The position numbers were made by a program, and so were the translations under genes. From contig NC_134030.1 in NCBI RefSeq assembly GCF_964204645.1, forward strand, positions 14,102,447 through 14,166,446: a stretch of 64,000 nt of DNA. Direction: 5' to 3'. How positions within the stretch are numbered: position 1 is the stretch's first letter; each line of letters begins with the position of its first letter. The stretch is from Tubulanus polymorphus. Taxonomy: Eukaryota > Nemertea > Palaeonemertea > Tubulaniformes > Tubulanidae. This document shows positions 47,656 through 57,445 of the stretch, piece after piece. The notes under the pieces are model-generated. The model was not told the origin of the DNA, searched no databases, and saw only the letters and a program-made list of their open reading frames with translations.

Positions 47656-48040
47656 AATAACTTAGTATTTCTTTATATAGTTGAATAGTAGAATAGCTTA
47701 GTATTTCCTTATTAGATTGGTACCTAGGCATATTTTGTTACCATGATCAATTGCAAAGTTGTATTTCATGACATGTACTACGATTGTGGTGAGTTTTAAG
47801 GTCATGGGTTTTGCATATGGTCACCAGGGGGCGTTGAATAGTAGAATAACTTAGTATTTCCATATTAAATTGGTAACGAGGCATATTTTGTTATCACAAT
47901 CAATTACAAAATCATAGCTGCTGACATGTTCTATGATTGTGGTGGGTTTCAAGGTCATCGGTTTTTGTATATGGTCACTAGATTTTTGAGCATTTGAAAC
48001 CACTTCCCAAGTGGGCATGGTGTCCCTGGACCCCTAGTTT
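47656..48040 (+). repeat. Repeat C copy 4, right part with two tandem units
   Basis: It begins inside a tandem unit (AATAACTTAGTATTTC) and continues through two further units to CCCAAGTGGGC...CCCTAGTTT. One CTCF-like TCACCAGGGGGCG is at 47821. The last unit has lost its motif through a short deletion. Confidence 0.88.
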
Positions 48041-48404
48041 CTGTCAAAAGTGTCAACTTGGAGATTAAATTGAGATGAGCCTGAATTCTGAGACCTGTTG
48101 CTTCCTAATGGTTTGCCATTTTTCCAATGGTTATATATAAAACAATGCATAACATCATGACCGAGCTTCAGGGACTATTGATCTCTTGTTACTAACTTCT
48201 TGTGCATTCAGTAAGCTGTATACTTCCTCAACTTAAGTGCAATGATCAATATTGCCAAGAGGCTCGTATACACAATGAGCTTTAACAAAACCCAATGAAT
48301 CTGCAAAGACAAAATCTAGTCAAGAAGCACCATTTCATACCCCTCATGCCTGCAGTTCGATGAAAGCATCATCATTAATACCTTTCAATTCTGAACAAGG
48401 TGTA

Positions 48405-48995
48405 TACCGTAAAAACCGGCGTATAAGTCTACGCGGCGTATAAGTCGAGGTCGATTTTTAGACCTACATTTCATGATTTTAAGATATATCCGGCTCCCGA
48501 ATCCCTTCTCTTAGAAGAATAATTACTTGTATCATTATATTGAATAGTTTGTTTTGATAACGATGTGCGCCTTCACGCACGCCGCCGCGCGTCAGCCTGA
48601 TTGCTGCTGTGTGTTAATCAATAGACTGTTACACACACACACTCGGGTATAATACACTACCATACAGTGAGACAGTATTGTGAGTCACACGCTATATATA
48701 GCCTAATGTATTAAGCGCTGCTATGAGCGCGCATATATGAATACATCGTTTAAAATGAAGTGTCAAAATGAAAGAAGTTTTTTTCATTAAATAACTTTAT
48801 ATATCATGAATAATTATTCAAACTGTTATAGCAGTGAGAAGATGAACACTGTCTTTTTTTGTCTGGTAGAATCAATATTTCTTGTGACCTGAAAATACTT
48901 AGTATAAAACTGTACTCGGCGTATAATTCGAGGTCAATTATTTAGTGGTAAAATCAAGGATTAAAAACTCGACTTATATGCCGGTTTTTACAGTA
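48405..48995. mobile_element. ~590-bp MITE, TA-flanked, 25-bp terminal inverted repeats
   Basis: The left end TACCGTAAAAACCGGCGTAT (then AAGTC) and the complement of the right end TACTGTAAAAACCGGCATAT (then AAGTC) match with two mismatches. It ends 42 bp before the fourth coding exon. Its interior right part resembles repeat D (CTTGTGACCTG.AAATACT.AG). Confidence 0.85.
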
Positions 48996-49037
48996 AGTCT
49001 TTAACACAAATCATGACTTGAATCCTCCATTTTTTAG

Positions 49038-49093
49038 GATCCAATTGTAGACTCCGAAGAGGAAAGATGTAACTCAGATATGAAATCTCAAAG
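49038..49093 (+). CDS. Host gene, fourth coding exon
   Basis: The acceptor CATTTTTTAG and donor CAAAG|GTGAGA bound 56 nt that read DPIVDSEEERCNSDMKSQ in the phase left by the third exon, ending in phase 2. It is acidic like the two preceding exons. The next exon must start in phase 2; I cannot find it in the remaining 15 kb, which is mostly mobile DNA, so the gene probably continues beyond the window. Confidence 0.65.
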
Positions 49094-49182
49094 GTGAGAC
49101 TTTTAAATTATAGAAAAATTATTTCCATTTTGGATATGAGACTCAACTTAACCTTAACCAGTGAAATTATTACTTAGTTTTT

Positions 49183-49660
49183 GTCCCCCAGCAGGCCGCG
49201 AGCGGGGGACTTGGTATCCGCCTCCGTCCGTCCGTCTGCATGAGCTTGTGAAAGCGATTCAAGAAAAACCGTTGATAGCAGTACCATGATATTACGTAGT
49301 ATGATTACCCCCATGGAGAGGATGTGCCCTATCGATTTTGGGGGAAAAGGTCAAGGTCACAAGATATCATTCATATGAAACCTGGTAAACACGATTCAAG
49401 AAGAAACATTGATAACAGAACAATGCTATTTCATAGTATGATTACTCCTGGGGAGAGGATGTGCATTAGTGATTTTGGAGGTCAAAGGTCAAGGTTGCTA
49501 GACGTCTTTTGCCTAAAACCCTGTAAACTCAATTCCAAAATAACCATTCATAGCAGGCAAATGATATTTCATAGTATGGTTATCCCTGGATACACTCATC
49601 ATTTTTCTAGACCAAAGATCAGTGTCTTCAGGGGTCATTCATTCCCTACTGGCGGGGGAC
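49183..49660 (+). mobile_element. Repeat F: hairpin start, three ~137-bp tandem units
   Basis: It starts with a hairpin (GTCCCCC ... GGGGGAC, 49183-49210) followed by CCGTCCGTCCGTC. Three units begin near 49256, 49393 and 49530 (GATTCAAGAA..AAC.TTGATA). The stem sequence GGGGGAC returns at the right edge (49654-49660). The layout parallels repeat C. The 158-codon frame through it is not a gene. Confidence 0.7.
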
Positions 49661-49745
49661 ATAGATACGTAGTATCGAATTGCCTTGTTTGCTATTATAT
49701 CTATTCCTTGAGCAAACAAAATTATGTTATGAGATACTTGCTAAA

Positions 49746-51378
49746 TTTTTGGTTTACCTTTGTCAGCAGTATGAGGTTGGCATTGAGCCAATTCATGTAA
49801 AATCGCGGTACGTTTTTTTATGTGAGCATTTTTTGCATTGGTTCTCGGGTTAAACGACGTATAATCGATGCGATTGAAGACATGACGAACCTCCGTCGAT
49901 GACATGGTCAACTCTGTTTAAATTCGACGAAAAACTGTTTTTGGCGGGAAAATTCTTAGCTCTTGCGTATAAAATTGCAATGACCTCGATTGGGGGGCGT
50001 CGTCTCTACGAGCGAATGTGATTGGCTGTTTTTGGGATACACGGGGAATTCCGGCCCTACTAAAATAATTATGGGGAAGCCATTTATGGCGAACGTTTCA
50101 TTGGACTAAGTGCGAATTTTAAATGCTCATTGCTGGTGAGAATATAATTATTTCACATATCGCCATAGGTATTGTTTCGTTTTAATACCCATTGATTGAG
50201 ATTGAAGTGAAGCGAGCGTTCACTACACAAGGCCTCCACGTGCGCGGGACGGGAGTGCTAAACATTAGACTGTTGCACACACAAACACACGCTCATACAG
50301 ACTACTATATGGAGATGCTGTAACGCTGCTTGGCGCGTGCACGTTTTGTATGATAACAGGCTGAATAATCGTCATAGCAGAAGATGAGCGCTGTGTTTTC
50401 TGTTTGATAGAAGTTGTAAGAAATTGTAATTTCTTGTGACCTGAAAATACTAAGCAGCAAACTATAGGTATAGGTCGAGGTCTGAATATTGTAGCGGTAA
50501 ATTCCAGGATTCAAAACGATCTAATACTACGCCCCGGTGTTTTAGCTTCCGCGGCCATACATTGGCAGGCGCCGATCCAGGGCCATACAGTGACTACAGC
50601 ACAGTGAAAAAGGGCACCAACTGAAAAGGGCCAGTATTAATGCCCAGCGAGCGAGTTTGAGTTTGAGTGCAATCGTATCATGCCACTAAATGTGTCTTCA
50701 CATTCAATTCGCTTTTAGCCTTTTTTAGGTATTTGGTCAAAATTTGCCATTTCTCGATTAAATTTATAGAGCGACAATAATTTATTTTTTAGAATAGTGC
50801 CCTTTTGAGTAAAAAATGCCTTAGATTGCCTTTTATGATTTTGGGCAATTTATTTCATCCACATTTCGCTTTAGGCCTTGTACAGAAAGGCAATTATTCT
50901 TTATGACGCACAAATTGTGTGCCCTTTTATTTACTTTTTTCCCGAAACATAAATTTTTCAAGGGCATTTGAAAACTGCGACTACCGCACGTGCTGCATGT
51001 GCGATAGTCTGGATCCGCACCTGATTGGAAGAGGTTTCGTTTCCAAGACTCAATATTCAGCCACCCTCTGATATGTGACATCATATGAATTTTATTTGAA
51101 TATTTTTTCATATTGTGAAATTATTTTTTTTAAATATAAAATAGTTTCCAATGCCGCGTCTATCTGTACCCTACGAAATTTTGGACGTAGACCATAAACA
51201 AATGTTTATCTTTGGTCTTATTTGACTACAAAATAATTCTTTAAGAAAGATAAAATACAATATAAACTTCTAGAACTTTGAAGTCACGAATTAAAAAGAT
51301 TTTTTCAAGCAATGCCCTTACTCCAAACAACCTCTAGCTTTCAAGGTAAACCACACTTTGCCCATGGGCAATTTATTT
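49746..51378 (+). mobile_element. Repeat D copy 2, carrying a hAT-like insertion
   Basis: It aligns with 18437-19610 from TTTTTGGTTTACCTTTGTCA to GGGCAATTTATTT. An extra ~480-bp segment begins near 50564 and includes the MITE listed next. Confidence 0.82.
50566..51023. mobile_element. 458-bp hAT-like MITE
   Basis: The ends CAGGCGCCGATCCAG and CTGGATCCGCACCTG are inverted complements with two mismatches. ATTGG directly adjoins both ends (50561-50565 and 51024-51028), which is shorter than the usual 8-bp hAT duplication. It is absent from repeat D copy 1. The right part encodes nothing recognisable. Confidence 0.8.
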
Positions 51379-52122
51379 AGCTAGGGGCTGTCTTTTTGCA
51401 ATGGCTTTGCACAAAAATAAAATGCCATGCACAAAATTTTGCTAAGCTGCTGTTAAGACATCTGAGAGAAATTTAATTTCAAATGCACATAATCATCTTA
51501 AGCGAGCATACCTTAAAATCTATGGATAAAAGGTTCACTCTTAAGTCGATAACCAGGATTGATGCGTTTGATTGTATGTTTATGCAGTTCTCAAAATTAG
51601 CAAAAAAAACGGCTTTACACTGCAAGTGGTTTTTATAATGTAACATGTCGATGTCATACATATACATGTAAGTGTGATACGTGTCTATTCACCTCTGGTT
51701 AATGAACAGGCCCATCAGAAGCCAGCAATGGTTGGGTAGGCCTAACAGTGATTAGCCCAGGTTCTTTCTGTAAAAGTGAAAAGAATTGTCAATTGGGTAA
51801 CTATTTGGGCAGCCTATTTTCTCTTGAGTGTGAACCTCTGTGAAGTGTGTTAGAGAAAGCCTCTGCAAATGTGCGCCCGGGCTCTTAAAAATCTTAAATC
51901 TTAAAATCATGTTAATATGTAAGAATTAAGGCCTGGTGATACACAGGGTCCATAGCAGGAAGTGTTAGCAGTGAATAGCAGTGAATTTCTAAAAATTCCA
52001 TTTAATTTAGTAACTGAGGGGGGTGTCTTATTTGAGTCATAGGGGAAAACCTCCGAGAATCTATAGTCATGATGAATCTTGATGCAGTGTTGAGCGTGAT
52101 TACTAAGCGTTTTATAGTAAGT
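51379..52122. other. Unassigned DNA
   Basis: I see no gene; it has one TAGGCCTA at 51737. Confidence 0.4.
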
Positions 52123-52622
52123 CACTGCTGCCAACCGTCTTTTTTTTGGGACAGTCACTGAATATCATCGTTTCTTCCGCTGTCCCGGAAGCATGAAAAT
52201 GTCACGGATTAATAAACAATTAGCTTTTGTCGCGGAAATTGTGATGGTTTTTATAAATTTCAATGATTTCAATGCAAAGTTGGCTCTTTTTTGCTAGCGT
52301 TATATTTAATCGATTATGTAGTGAGTGAATATAATAAGGCAAGTGTTCACTGTGGCGCTAGCAGGCAGTACTCTCGTCATGATATAATATGGCAAGTGAA
52401 CACTGTGGAGCTAGCAATCAGTACTTAACTTTCCCACGCATTGAGTTAGATTTCCTGTCTGTGAATTTTAAGAAACATTCATTGATGATGTGCCAGCTTT
52501 CTTCACCTGCGCACAAGATAAGTGCTTGGTCATAAGTTAAAAAGCTGAAATGCTGAAATTTTGGATGTCCTTGAATATTGATGGCTGTCCCTCCAAACTA
52601 TTTTCATGGGTTGGCAGCTATG
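52123..52622. mobile_element. ~500-bp hAT-like MITE
   Basis: The left end CACTGCTGCCAACC and the complement of the right end CATAGCTGCCAACC match at 12 of 14 positions. GGCAAGTG(T/A)(T/A)CACTGTGG.GCTAGCA occurs twice inside (about 52340 and 52390). A convincing target duplication is not visible. Confidence 0.55.
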
Positions 52623-52752
52623 GTAAGAATAGCGCTTTGCAGTGTCATATTATGCCCTTTTATTTAGAACAAAGATTCTCATTTGAACTTTTGCAAAAAA
52701 GTTGTTTTTCCAACAACACAATTAATTAAAAAACCAGTGTAACGCAGAAAGG

Positions 52753-53244
52753 TTATGAAAATGATATAAAGACCTCAAGCATCTGGAATATGAAATTGAT
52801 AGAAGGATAGGTCTTTGAGCCATACTTTATAATTTCGTGAAGCTGTTTGATAAGCTGCCTGGGGCTCATGTTTTCAAAAACCTTGCCACCACATGTATCG
52901 GGATTGATTGCCGCCCACTCGAGCTCGAGCCAATACAAACCCTGGCCGCAAACCCTTACAACGCCCACAATTTCTTGGAAGGACACGATCTGTTCAGGGC
53001 CCACCAGTCCAGTAAAAACGCGTCTGATTGGCTAGATATACAAAGATTGGTGGGTGCTGAACGTTTTTACCTGTCCGCCCAAGATACCATGGGCGAATGA
53101 AGGTTTTGCGGACAGGGTTTTTGTTGGCGTGAGCTTCAAAATCTGGCAAGCAAGGAAGGGACCTTGTCTCATGAAACGGGTGCTACGACCTCTGAAATCT
53201 TTTTTACAACATCTTTGCGAAACATCGCTGTTGTCTAGGCCCAC
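52753..53244 (-). other. Possible fossil coding region, unidentified
   Basis: The - strand is open from 53244 to 52753 except for one stop at about 53032 (…THQSLYI*PIRRVFTGLVG…, then LYWLELEWAAINPDTCGGKV). The + strand is similarly open from 52847 to 53272 with one stop at 53036. The composition is less AT-rich than the surroundings. I recognise neither protein, so strand and function are unknown. Confidence 0.3.
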
Positions 53245-53602
53245 TGTCCGCGCTCATTCAACAAAGCAATAACATCTATACAAGTAAAAGCGCTGCGCGG
53301 GAAATCTACATTTAGAATCTGCAGTCGGCGCTTTAGTGCATTCATCTCTCTTGGGACTTTCAGCTATTCATTGACAAGTGCATTTAAGTATTCTCACTAC
53401 GTGGCGCCGCTGACAGACGGAAGAAGTCAGTTTGGCTTTGGTTTTCCTCACTGCTGGACATGCTTACATGGTTGTCATGGTTCACAGTTTGGCCTTGTTC
53501 TGTGAGCATGTACTTATGTTGAACTGTCTGCCTTCCTTTGTGCAGTTTGGAGTCTGCCGTCCATGGTATTCCATTGTGTGTGGCAGTCCAATATGTTTAT
53601 TA

Positions 53603-53840
53603 CCTGCTGCGTGCGGGAAGGAGGGCTGTGTGCCCCGGAGTCCACTGTGTGTTGACTAGAGGCTCTGTGCCATGTAGGACTGTGTCCTGTTTGCCTGCTG
53701 TGTGCGGGCTGGAGGGCTGTGTGCCCGGGGTCCACATGTGTGGACAAGAGGTTGTGTGCCTACAGGACTGCGTGTCCTGTTGCCTTCTGTGTGCGGGCTG
53801 GACGAGGGTTGTGTGCCCCGGAGTCCGCTGTGTGTGAGAC
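53603..53840. repeat. ~90-bp minisatellite, about 2.6 units
   Basis: Units start at 53603, 53694 and 53783 (CCT(G/T)CTG(C/T)GTGCGGG) and include GGGCTGTGTGCCC and GGACTG(T/C)GTGTCCTGT blocks. The sequence is GT-rich and imperfect. Confidence 0.85.
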
Positions 53841-53938
53841 AAGAATGGAAGGATTGTTACATTTGAAATAAAGAGTAATAATGAATAAACAAATTTTATG
53901 GCAGAGAAAACTCGAGAGGTCAGGGTTGTTGGTTCTAC

Positions 53939-54146
53939 ATATATTTTTTTTTAAACACCCTCAACCCGCTAAGCGCCATGCAGGGCATTATAAGCGGGTT
54001 CGATGTTTCTTTTTCCCAATGGGGGAGAGACCCGAGAAGAACCTTTGACCAAGAAATACTGTCGCCACCAGGGTTTGAACACATATACCCTGGATTGACG
54101 AGACCAGCGACTGGCTGCTTAACCCACTCGGCCACTGTGCCTCTCC
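53939..54146 (-). mobile_element. tRNA-derived SINE
   Basis: On the - strand the head carries an A box (TGGCCGAGTGGGTTAAGC, rc of 54117-54134) and a B box (GTTCAAACC, rc of 54072-54080), spaced as in a tRNA-Leu/Ser-type gene. A tRNA-unrelated body follows (GCGCTTAGCGGGTTGAGGGT), ending in an A-rich tail at 53939-53953. RNA polymerase III promoters of this type drive SINE transcription. The acceptor stem is not conserved, so this is not a functional tRNA gene. Confidence 0.8.
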
Positions 54147-54209
54147 AGTTCACTGTAATGATGTCACTGTGTATTATCTACATATTCTAACTGTGTTTCG
54201 TCTTTTGTG

Positions 54210-54440
54210 TCAGTTTTCTGATATGTGTCGGTGATTTTATTTAATGCATTTTTGTTTCCTTGGGGAGTTAAGGCGCACTCATTCGTGCGGGACGCGTGAC
54301 AAATTCTTTTTCATTTGCAGTTTTATGCGAGCCTTTCGACTACTTGGATTTAAGCATTTTCATTGCTTTTGTTTACGACTGGTCAGCTTCTTGTTGCATT
54401 TGCCCATATATTCCACGGGTCTTACTTGTTGATCAATGTC
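54210..54440 (+). repeat. Direct repeat left of the DIRS element
   Basis: CTGATATGTGT.GGTGATTTTAT through TTTGTTTA.G.CTGGTCAGCTTCTTGTTG recurs at 61277-61490 in the same orientation. The copies differ by point changes and a ~20-bp indel. Confidence 0.85.
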
Positions 54441-54957
54441 TTTTACTGTTTTCAAGGTGAAAATAGCCGAATTACAAAGGATTTGAGCATCTGAAACCGT
54501 CTGATTGTTTAATGCTGTTATAAAATAAAATCATCTTTCAATTTTTAGTAGGATCGACTATGTTGATCCTTATAGTAACTCCTGAGAGTAACTTTCTGTT
54601 AGCTTTTGGTGGCACAAATTGTAACCAATGGATATACACAGCTGATATTTTGTCAATAGGTGGAAAATAGGTGGTGGAATTAATATGGCGGGTTTCGTCC
54701 ATCAGCTTTTCAGCTGTTTGGAAGTACTGGGAGAAAATGTGCAAAATTTCGATAAATTCATCACAGGGAAACAGGGACATCACAGGGTAATAAGCCCTTC
54801 AAAAGGGCATCACTTGGAAATCCATCTAGAAGGGCTTTCCCATTGACATCATTACAGAGAACTGTTCTACCATGTACTTGTGACTCGTAGGGAAAACCCA
54901 ATGCCATGTATATCAACTATCAAGTTGAAAATGCTTACTACACAGTACACCATGATG
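54441..54957. other. Unassigned DNA left of the DIRS element
   Basis: I see no gene. Confidence 0.4.
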
Positions 54958-55105
54958 ATATTTCCGTCGAGTACTGTACCCTTTCCTATGGTTTTTGCCA
55001 ATATTTTCTAAATTTGGATTGATCGCCAATGGTTTTTCTATACGACCCGGCCCTGCGGTATTGCATTTAGCCACCGGCGAAATCTGCCATCTTTTTTCTA
55101 GGCGT
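54958..55105 (+). repeat. DIRS left inverted terminal repeat
   Basis: It starts ATATTTCCGTCGAGTACTG and shares the blocks CCCTTTCCTATGG, TTTTCTAAATTTGGATTGA and GCCACCGGCGAAATC with the complement of the right repeat. Confidence 0.92.
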
Positions 55106-55290
55106 TCGCAGTAGAACTCGTTGGATTTTTTTGCCGTTAAAAATCTTGGAATTAGGATATTAGGGAGTTTTCACTCTCATAACGGTGAGTCCGTTCGGTT
55201 TGGTGGTTATCCCTGGTTTCTATTTTTCCGTAAGAATTTTATTTACAAATATAATTTGATTGAATTGATTTGATTTGTATCAGGATAATT

Positions 55291-57445
55291 ATGCCACCCC
55301 ATCCTAAGGGTCAACATCGTGGCGGGGAGGGATGCGGGCATTTGTTTGGCGCCTGGGACAACCACGATTCGTGTGCGTCGTGCAGGCGCAAATCCGGTCA
55401 AATATGTGCAAGGAGCAATCCTTGCAAGATTTGCGAGGTGTGGTCCGAGGACCTTTGGCTTCGGGCCGATAAGGCTCTTAAACTAAGAGATCGTCGTCGA
55501 GTTAGCAGGGATTCGTCGGTTTCGGCCGACGTGCCAACCGACGTTTCTAATCCTGTTTCTTATCGTAAAGCGGAGCGGTCGTCGGTCGGTCAGGTACGAT
55601 CGGCTTCCCAACTCCCGTGGAAGAACGCTGGTTCACCGGCACCGGTCTCCGGTCATTCACCGGTCTCTGGTCGTTCACTGGTTCGGCCGGTTCAGACTAC
55701 ATGTTCGGAACCGAGCGCGCGCCGCGGTAGTCGGGAACGGCCCGCACCGGTTTTGGTCGGTACCGGTCCGGTTCGGGCACCGGTCCGGTCCAGACGTCGT
55801 CCGGTTCAAAACATCCGGTATGTTCATCGTCTGATTCTGATCGTCGCTCCGGGGATAGAGCTCGCTCTCCCACTAGATTTAGACGCTGTGAGCGTTATAA
55901 ACGAGCAAGATCTCCTTCTCGCAGATCAAGGTTTGATCGCGAGAGGGACTACGATCGTTATTGTCGGAAGTTTCGCCGTCGGTCTTCTCATCGTTCGTCG
56001 ACGTCGGTTAGCAATGAAGGCGATTCTTCTTGTAGGTCTCGATCCCGTTCGAGGGACTGTCACCGAAGTCGGCATGATCGTCGGGATACTGGAAAATACC
56101 TGACTCAGAAGGATTTCCATGTATTTGAAGAGAAAATTTTAAACTTGTTATCTTTGTCGCAACAAGTCGCTGCAACCTCTACAACAGGTAAGCCTATTCC
56201 TGATTGTCCGGTTAGAAGTTCGCCAGCCCACTCAGTTCTTCTGAATTCTGACTCTGAATTCCTGGATGCTGCGGTAGGGTCTGATTTCAATGAGGATCCG
56301 GTCCCAGAAGCGGCAATTCCTTCTGGGGTCGTTCCTGTCGCGAGCAATTGTCCCGTTCAGTTTTATCCGAACCAGCGGGGGACATGCCATTTAGAGCGAT
56401 GAAAAGTGAGTTCTTTGTCAAGCACGGGGCAACTCGCGCTAAGTCCACAGCAGCTCCTCTGGTCGGTGAGTCAATGGAACGTTATCGCCCTCCGGACTCC
56501 GATCTTAACGTTTTACGGGAATCGTCAGCGGTTTCGAGAGAATGGGCTCGATTGGATACGCAATTATGTGGTGAATGTCGGCCTGGAACATTTTCATTTC
56601 CCCCTCCAGAACGGGGTATGAAATCTGGGAAATATTTTAGTTCAACCGATCCACCTATAGGCGCATTTCGCTCGGCGTATTACGCAACTCCAGGTGCTGT
56701 GGATCACAGTCATAACTGCCTGGATGCTGATTGTACTTTGATCAGCCCGGATACTGTTACAGCACAGTCGGGTATTCGATTGCCTAAGTCCGGTTTGGTG
56801 GCCATGACGTCAATCCTGGACAATCTTACCAGGGTTGGTTCGTTTCAAGATATGGCACTTAAGGTATTGACGGGTGAGCTTCGCGAGACTCACGCCGCCG
56901 TTCATGCGGGCACCGACCCAGAGTCAGTTGCCCTAAAACTGGAGGGAATGGACCGGATTATCCAATCTTTGGCTCGGTCTGTTTCGCATGTAATTCCGTT
57001 GTCGGTTCGGGGTCAGGCTAATCTTGTGTTAGCCTCCCGTCAGTCAGTGATGGACTCCAGTTCCAAAACTCGTCTACCGGATATGGTATCCAATGCTTTG
57101 CTGAGAGCCCCATTGGGGAGGTCTTCACGTCTCTTTTCTGGTTGGTGCGCTCCGGTTTCCGCAGAGCTGAGGAAGATTCGGGAGGTTCAGGCCAAGTCCA
57201 ACCCCCGAACTCCGTGGAAAAAGCGTTCTGGTCCGACGCCGGCGGCGCAAGGTTCGGCACGGACGCAAACAGGACCATCTCAAACTTCAGCGCTTTCTCA
57301 GGCGGCTTCGGATGCCGGTTGGAGAACTAGCGCGCAACTTCAACAATCGTCTCAAGCCTCGTCCGGTCGTAACAGTTCCGGTTCATATCAAGGCAAGGGG
57401 AAGGCTCCAAAAAGGGGCTCTCCCTTTCGGAAAAACTCGAAATGA
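55291..57445 (+). pseudogene. DIRS Gag-like gene with two frameshifts
   Basis: The likely start is ATG 55291 (MPPHPKGQHRGGEG). The N-terminal ~60 residues carry a Cys/His-rich region (CGH, CASC, ICARSNPCKIC) typical of DIRS Gag proteins. A frame change near 55800 leads into an Arg/Ser-rich stretch (RARSPTRFRRCERYKRARS), and a second near 56350-56400 into the long C-terminal frame (to 57445), which ends in a Ser/Gln/Gly-rich tail. Each shift moves the frame in the same direction. Gag would package the element RNA. The gene overlaps the RT frame by about 130 nt. Confidence 0.85.

Noticed and set aside
49324-49800. 158-codon frame on the + strand
   Set aside because: Lies in the tandem units of repeat F and runs into repeat D.
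53432-53842. Cys/Val-rich frames on both strands
   Set aside because: They are produced by the 90-bp minisatellite.
54066-54146. tRNA gene on the - strand
   Set aside because: A and B boxes are present but the acceptor stem is not, and a SINE body with an A-rich tail follows.
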